Positions 60,506 through 64,000 of a stretch of DNA of 64,000 nucleotides are shown here, piece after piece (position 1 is the first letter of the stretch; every line of letters begins with the position of its first letter). The notes under the pieces are model-generated. The model had not been told where the DNA came from. It was given only the letters and a program-made list of their open reading frames with translations, and ran no database searches. The translations under genes were made by a program, and so were the position numbers. Location of the stretch: contig NZ_KB907216.1 in the NCBI RefSeq assembly GCF_000381885.1, positions 124,001 to 188,000 on the forward strand, given 5' to 3'. The DNA comes from Actinomadura atramentaria DSM 43919 (GTDB lineage: Bacteria; Actinomycetota; Actinomycetes; Streptosporangiales; Streptosporangiaceae).

Positions 60506-61618
60506 TCACCGGTTGCCGGATCGCAGGTCGCCGATCCGGCTCCGCAACGTCGGTGCGCGCAAGCCCCTCACCAGCACCTCCAGGGCGGCGTCGATGCTCG
60601 TGCCCAGGAAGAACTCGCCGCCGATGTCGTGGACCATGTAGACGCGGCCTTGCTCGTCAACGATCAGCACGTTCGTGGAATCGTCCGTGCGGCCGATGGG
60701 GAAGGTCCGCATGGACAGCCTGGCGGCGAGCCCGAACGCCGACACCTCCGCCAGCGGAACGTCCGCCGGGAAGAAGTGGATGGGGAACGCGCCGGTCTCC
60801 TCGCCCCGCCCGAACGGGTACAGGTCCAGCAGGCCGAACTCGCGATAGATGTCACGCGCGGCCGGAAAGATCTCGTGCCGCTTCCCCAGCGGGTCGGTCT
60901 GGGCGCAGAAGTCGGCCAGCCAGGGGTCGACCCGCGCGGCCGCGTCGCGGCCCGGCATCCATCCGGCCTGGAACAGCGCCGTCTCCACGTCGGCGTGGAA
61001 CCGCGGGTTCTCCAGATCAAGCTCGTCGAAGCGGTCGTAGTCCATCGGGATGGTCGGCGGCTCGTTCGACAGTTCACCCCGCACCAGGCTCGGCGGTGTG
61101 GTCTCCAGGTACTGCTGCTTCCTGTACTCGGCGCGGAGCCGTGCTTCGATCCGGCCGCACTCGAACAGCGCCTCGCGCGCGGCCAGCCGGACGGGCTCGG
61201 GCACCGGAGGGCAGCGGTATTCGTGGCTCTCGATGTGCTCGTAGAACGCGGGCTGCGGGGCGAGGTGGTGCTCCTGAAGGTGGTAGGTCGAGATGTCGGA
61301 CCAGATCCACGTCCCATCGGTCCGGTAGCGCACCGGTACCGCCCAGCGCCGGTCGGGGTTCTCCGGGTCGAACACGTCGTAGGTGCGCTCGTCGGACGGG
61401 ACGAGCAGCGCGCCGGAGCGAAGGTATTCGAGCAGCCGCCCGCGCTCCCCGGCGTCGCTCACCCAGGGACGTCCCGGCCACGGTCGCGGACGCTTCCGCT
61501 CATCGAACCCGTCCGCGACCGCCGCGAACCGAAACCCGCCGACCTCCTGCGGAGGCATGACCGGAAGCGGTGCCGGCGGCTGCCACCCGGCCGCGTCCCG
61601 TCGTTCCTCGTCCGCCAT
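60506..61618 (-). CDS. SUKH-3 domain protein with an extra N-terminal domain
   Basis: A 370-residue protein. The C-terminal half (about 200-365) matches SUKH-3 immunity proteins: PRFHADVETALFQAGWMPGR, REFGLLDLYPFGRG, AFGLAARLSMRTFPIGR, NVLIVDEQGRVYMVHDIGGE FFLG. The N-terminal half has VPVRYRTDGTWIWSDISTYH and EHHLAPQPAFYEHIESHEYR, a domain I have only a vague association with in toxin/immunity loci. SUKH-3 proteins protect against polymorphic nuclease toxins, which is a plausible but unproven role here. Very good AAGGAGG precedes the ATG. Downstream of three co-directional small genes. Confidence 0.75.
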   Translation of the reverse strand: MADEERRDAAGWQPPAPLPVMPPQEVGGFRFAAVADGFDERKRPRPWPGRPWVSDAGERGRLLEYLRSGALLVPSDERTYDVFDPENPDRRWAVPVRYRTDGTWIWSDISTYHLQEHHLAPQPAFYEHIESHEYRCPPVPEPVRLAAREALFECGRIEARLRAEYRKQQYLETTPPSLVRGELSNEPPTIPMDYDRFDELDLENPRFHADVETALFQAGWMPGRDAAARVDPWLADFCAQTDPLGKRHEIFPAARDIYREFGLLDLYPFGRGEETGAFPIHFFPADVPLAEVSAFGLAARLSMRTFPIGRTDDSTNVLIVDEQGRVYMVHDIGGEFFLGTSIDAALEVLVRGLRAPTLRSRIGDLRSGNR

Positions 61619-61633
61619 TGCGAACCTCCTTCG

Positions 61634-61843
61634 TCAGTCCGCGAAGCTCCGCCGGGCGGCGCGGACCTCGGTGAGGGTGCCGCGCAGCCGCTCGACGTCG
61701 AAACGCTGGCGGGTCAGCACGTCGTCGGGGATCTCGGAGGCCGAGCCGTCCGGGACGAAACCCGTCGTTCCGCAGTCCTCGCACGGCTGCCGGGCCGTGT
61801 ACGGGTACGCCTCCGAGGCGGTGCGGGCCAGTCGCGGGCTCAT
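61634..61843 (-). CDS. Small CxxC protein
   Basis: A 69-residue protein; ATG overlaps the preceding gene's stop (ATGA). It contains one CEDCGTTG motif that could bind zinc as a dimer, followed by a hydrophilic helical tail (VLTRQRFDVERLRGTLTEVR). Ends 15 bp before the SUKH-3 gene. No family recognised; the operon position suggests it belongs to the same locus. Confidence 0.65.
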   Translation of the reverse strand: MSPRLARTASEAYPYTARQPCEDCGTTGFVPDGSASEIPDDVLTRQRFDVERLRGTLTEVRAARRSFAD

Positions 61844-62514
61844 CGGCGCGGCTTCCTGTTCTCGCGGCGGGTACCGTCCGGGCTGCCGGGGCGCGTCCAC
61901 AGCACGGCTCCGGCGGCGAGTGCGCTCTGGTGGTAGGGCGGCAATTCCACGTCGGCCGCGAACACCTCCGCCTGCGGGTCGGGCTCGCCGTGCCCGGCCA
62001 TCGCGGCCTGGAGGTCGAGGGTGAGGAGATAGGGCTCGACGCCCGGTTCGGTCCTGACGAGGTAGATCCGCTTGGGCGGCATCATCGGCAGGTCCGGGAG
62101 GGACCGGTAGGACCGCGTCAGATCGACGGCTCCGTCCGCCGCGCCGACGACGCCGATCACCGCCCGGTCCAGCGTGTCGACCGCGTGCCCGGCGGGATTC
62201 GCGTCACCGCGCGTCGGCGGTGCGGGGGTGAAGCGGTACGGCATATCCGGTTCGCCTTGGTGGCGGCGGACTGCGTTCAGCGGCGGCCCGTCCAGCCGGT
62301 ATCCGTCGCGAAGCTCGCGGAGCACCGCCAGGTCGGCGTCGGTGAGCGGCACGTCCAGGGTGACCGCCGCCACCGGAACGGTCCGGGCGATGTAGTCCAG
62401 GCGGCCGATCGCGAGCCAGTGCCGTTCCTCGGCCAGCACCTCGTCGGGCAGTCGGCCCGCGAGCCGCAGCAGCATCGCGTGGCACGCGGGCCGCGGGTCG
62501 CCCAGCGGCGTCAT
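61840..62514 (-). CDS. Hypothetical protein of the SUKH-3 operon
   Basis: A 224-residue protein; the start ATG 62514 overlaps the stop of the DUF397-like gene (ATGA), which settles it over a longer frame. Segments such as HWLAIGRLDYIARTVPVAAV, PKRIYLVRTEPGVEPYLLTL and DLQAAMAGHGEPD give no recognisable fold or catalytic motif. No signal peptide or membrane helix. Position between DUF397 and SUKH-3 genes is the main clue. Confidence 0.65.
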   Translation of the reverse strand: MTPLGDPRPACHAMLLRLAGRLPDEVLAEERHWLAIGRLDYIARTVPVAAVTLDVPLTDADLAVLRELRDGYRLDGPPLNAVRRHQGEPDMPYRFTPAPPTRGDANPAGHAVDTLDRAVIGVVGAADGAVDLTRSYRSLPDLPMMPPKRIYLVRTEPGVEPYLLTLDLQAAMAGHGEPDPQAEVFAADVELPPYHQSALAAGAVLWTRPGSPDGTRRENRKPRR

Positions 62515-62660
62515 GGCCGGGACCGGGCAGTGACCGCTCGCCACTCCCTTGGCCGCACGTCGGTTCCGAGATCACGGGAACCGGTTACCCGCGTCCGCTC
62601 GCCGAACTCACCCACGGACACCGCATTCATGACCTGTGACCTGCACGTTCTCCAGACCAT
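62511..62660 (-). CDS. Short DUF397-like protein
   Basis: A 49-residue ORF beginning MVWRTCRSQVMNAVSVGEFG and continuing ERTRVTGSRDLGTDVRPREW. The W-R-x-S-x pattern, NAVSVGE, the RDS-like GSRDLG and P-x-EW-RA steps line up with DUF397, though it is shorter than usual. Its stop overlaps the next ATG, supporting a real operon. No strong Shine-Dalgarno. A DUF397 gene inside an immunity-like operon, again without an XRE regulator next to it. Confidence 0.55.
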   Translation of the reverse strand: MVWRTCRSQVMNAVSVGEFGERTRVTGSRDLGTDVRPREWRAVTARSRP

Positions 62661-62861
62661 TCGGAAACCGCCGCCTTGCGGCTTCACCGGCACTTTACCT
62701 GGCACCGGCGGAACGTGGTCAGCGATAAACCGGGCCGCCACCCTGTTGGAGAACTGCCGGCCCGGGCCGCTCCTCCGATGTCCGCGACGGCACGCGGCGG
62801 CCACCGTGAGGTCGGCCGCACGGCTTTCCCAGGTCAGGGGATCACGCGGCTGCACTTCGGT

Positions 62862-63338
62862 TCACAAGCAGGTCCAGCAGTAGAGATGGTCGTTCGCCTG
62901 GCGAGCGCGGCGGGCCAGAGCCACAAGGCTCTCCACGAAGCGCAGGGCGGGTGCCGTGTCCACCTCACCGGGTTCCTCGATCCGGACCCATTCCTCGGCA
63001 ACCGACGGGAGCGCGCGGTCCTCGGCTCCGGCGAGCGCGTCACGGATTCGGTCATCGAGTTCTTCGAGCCAGGGGCCTTCGTGCTGCGCCTCCGTCCCAT
63101 CCGGCGGCCACAGGAACCGGGTCCGGACCAGATCGGCGCTCTCCGGCGCGGCGCGGATCAGCCCGATCAGCTCGCCGAGGGCGATGTGCGGATCAATGCC
63201 CTTCGCATCCAGCGCGTCCAGACCGGCGATGGTCGCCGGGCCGTTCGGTACGCCGTCGCCCTCGTCAAGGAGGCGGAGCGCGGTCTCCCCATCGGGTGCC
63301 CGGAAGTAATCGAAAAGCACGCCCACGCTCGCTCCCAT
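62862..63338 (-). CDS. Hypothetical protein of a conserved actinobacterial family
   Basis: A 158-residue protein starting MGASVGVLFDYFRAPDGETA. Blocks AGLDALDAKGIDPHIALGEL and ALARRARQANDHLYCWTCL resemble a family seen across actinomycetes, but no function is known to me. ATG 63338 after GGGACGG is preferred; an in-frame ATG six codons upstream (63356) is possible. It is in the same direction as the DUF397 operon, 200 bp upstream of it. Confidence 0.6.
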   Translation of the reverse strand: MGASVGVLFDYFRAPDGETALRLLDEGDGVPNGPATIAGLDALDAKGIDPHIALGELIGLIRAAPESADLVRTRFLWPPDGTEAQHEGPWLEELDDRIRDALAGAEDRALPSVAEEWVRIEEPGEVDTAPALRFVESLVALARRARQANDHLYCWTCL

Positions 63339-63423
63339 CGCCGTCCCTGGAACCATCGCGCGGATCGTACCGACCCCCGACGTCAAAACGACGGGGGCGG
63401 GATGGCCAGGGCTTTTGCGGTTC

Positions 63424-64000
63424 TCATGCCATGAGGCGGTCGGCCAAGCGGTGAAGCGCGGGGACGAGATCGGGATGGTCACCGTCCTCGGCGCGGTGAA
63501 GAAAGCGGGCGAGCACCAGGAGCAGGGCGGGTCGCCCCGCCTCGGAGTCGAGAACATCGGCGAAAGTCGTCAGGACGCGCTCGGCCGTATCCGGCTGGAG
63601 CGAGCTGGCGCAGTAGAGCGTCGCGGCGTCCTCCCCGACAAGGCCGCGCCCCCAGTGATCCCAGTCCACGATGCCGAACGGGCGCGCGAAAAGGTTGGCC
63701 CAATGCAGGTCACCGTGAACGGTCTCCCAACGCAATGCGGCCGGATCAAGCTCGATGCCGAACCGACCGCGGATGCGATCAACGACGTGACCGGGCGAGC
63801 GACCCGCCCTTTCGGTCGGCGTCCGCGACAGCGTGTGGAGTGCGGCGCGCAGTTCACCCCACCAAGCGTCGGACAGCGAAGGGGCAGCGCGCAGCACGTC
63901 GGTAGGCGAACAAGGCGTCCCGGGCAGGCGGGTCATGATCTCGACGCGGAGGCGTCGGCGTCCCGGCCCGCCTTCATCGACATGCAGGACGCGCGGTTTG
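63424..64000 (-). CDS. APH-family phosphotransferase (5' end outside window)
   Basis: The C-terminal 191 residues are visible and the frame stays open to the window edge. The catalytic loop WETVHGDLHWANLFARPFG (H-G-D-x-H-x-x-N) and the metal-binding VDWDHWGRGLVGEDAATLY are intact, as in aminoglycoside/macrolide-type kinases and related small-molecule kinases. LRVEIMTRLPGTPC is the hinge region. The N-lobe is missing, so neither substrate nor resistance function can be judged. Confidence 0.85.
   Translation of the reverse strand, partial: KPRVLHVDEGGPGRRRLRVEIMTRLPGTPCSPTDVLRAAPSLSDAWWGELRAALHTLSRTPTERAGRSPGHVVDRIRGRFGIELDPAALRWETVHGDLHWANLFARPFGIVDWDHWGRGLVGEDAATLYCASSLQPDTAERVLTTFADVLDSEAGRPALLLVLARFLHRAEDGDHPDLVPALHRLADRLMA

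Noticed and set aside
62862..63434. Plus-strand frames across the hypothetical/APH region as a gene
   Set aside because: The minus-strand frames have recognisable protein blocks (HGDLHWAN, LFDYFRAPD). The plus-strand ones are arginine-rich shadows.

Overview
The window is very GC-rich, densely packed chromosomal DNA of a mycelial actinomycete. A conservon (cvnABCD), a fused E2/E1 2-oxoglutarate decarboxylase (kgd), Lsr2, DUF397 and DUF5709 proteins, frequent GTG/TTG starts and 4-nt start/stop overlaps all fit Thermomonosporaceae (Actinomadura-like) better than Streptomyces or Mycobacterium. The genus is inferred, not shown. No rRNA, tRNA, CRISPR array, prophage or intact insertion sequence was found.

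Layout. (1) 1-3.8 kb: steroid side-chain genes fadD17-fadE27-fadE26, divergent from a KstR-like TetR regulator. (2) 5.1-15.1 kb: a nine-gene minus-strand purine operon running from xanthine oxidation through uricase, an OHCU decarboxylase/HIU hydrolase fusion and allantoinase to allantoicase, with an aminohydrolase and a hydroxypyruvate-isomerase-like gene. (3) 15.5-16.9 kb: alpha/beta hydrolase divergent from a MarR regulator. (4) 16.9-22.2 kb: a five-gene chain joined by ATGA overlaps, OleA-like ketosynthase, GT2, P450, OleC-like ligase and OleD-like reductase. It has no OleB, so it is a candidate beta-lactone or olefin-type natural product cluster. (5) 22.4-25.7 kb: envelope and hypothetical genes and an esterase. 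(6) 25.8-29.8 kb and 34.3-35.7 kb: steroid genes cyp125, fadA5, a second P450, a 3Fe-4S ferredoxin and a zinc alcohol dehydrogenase. KstR-type boxes precede fadA5, the second P450 and the ferredoxin. (7) 30-34.2 kb: GT4, methyltransferase, QW-motif (prenyltransferase-like) protein and a second methyltransferase, product unknown. (8) 35.8-42.9 kb: a secreted EEP-fold protein that appears to lack catalytic residues, an unannotated 26-residue cysteine-rich micropeptide, a membrane beta-propeller protein, DUF1707, Uma2 and cupin genes. (9) 42.9-46.9 kb: conservon. (10) 47.2-52.6 kb: CbiX-like, crotonase, steroid-type SDR, DedA, GST and AIM24 genes. (11) 52.8-58.5 kb: kgd, DUF6104, DUF4097 and PadR. 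(12) 58.5-64 kb: an accessory end with a decayed hydrolase, lsr2, a methyltransferase behind an apparent orphan operator, a DUF397/unknown/unknown/SUKH-3 operon that resembles an immunity locus, and a partial APH-family kinase.

The steroid genes are scattered over about 50 kb but form one visible regulon through TNNAACNNGTTNNA boxes. One extra near-match lies inside fadA5, where unusual codons spell it. The purine operon is ordered as a nearly complete pathway. The best candidates for new biology are the oleACD+P450+GT cluster, the leaderless cysteine-rich micropeptide, the GT4/MT/QW/MT locus and the SUKH-3 operon.
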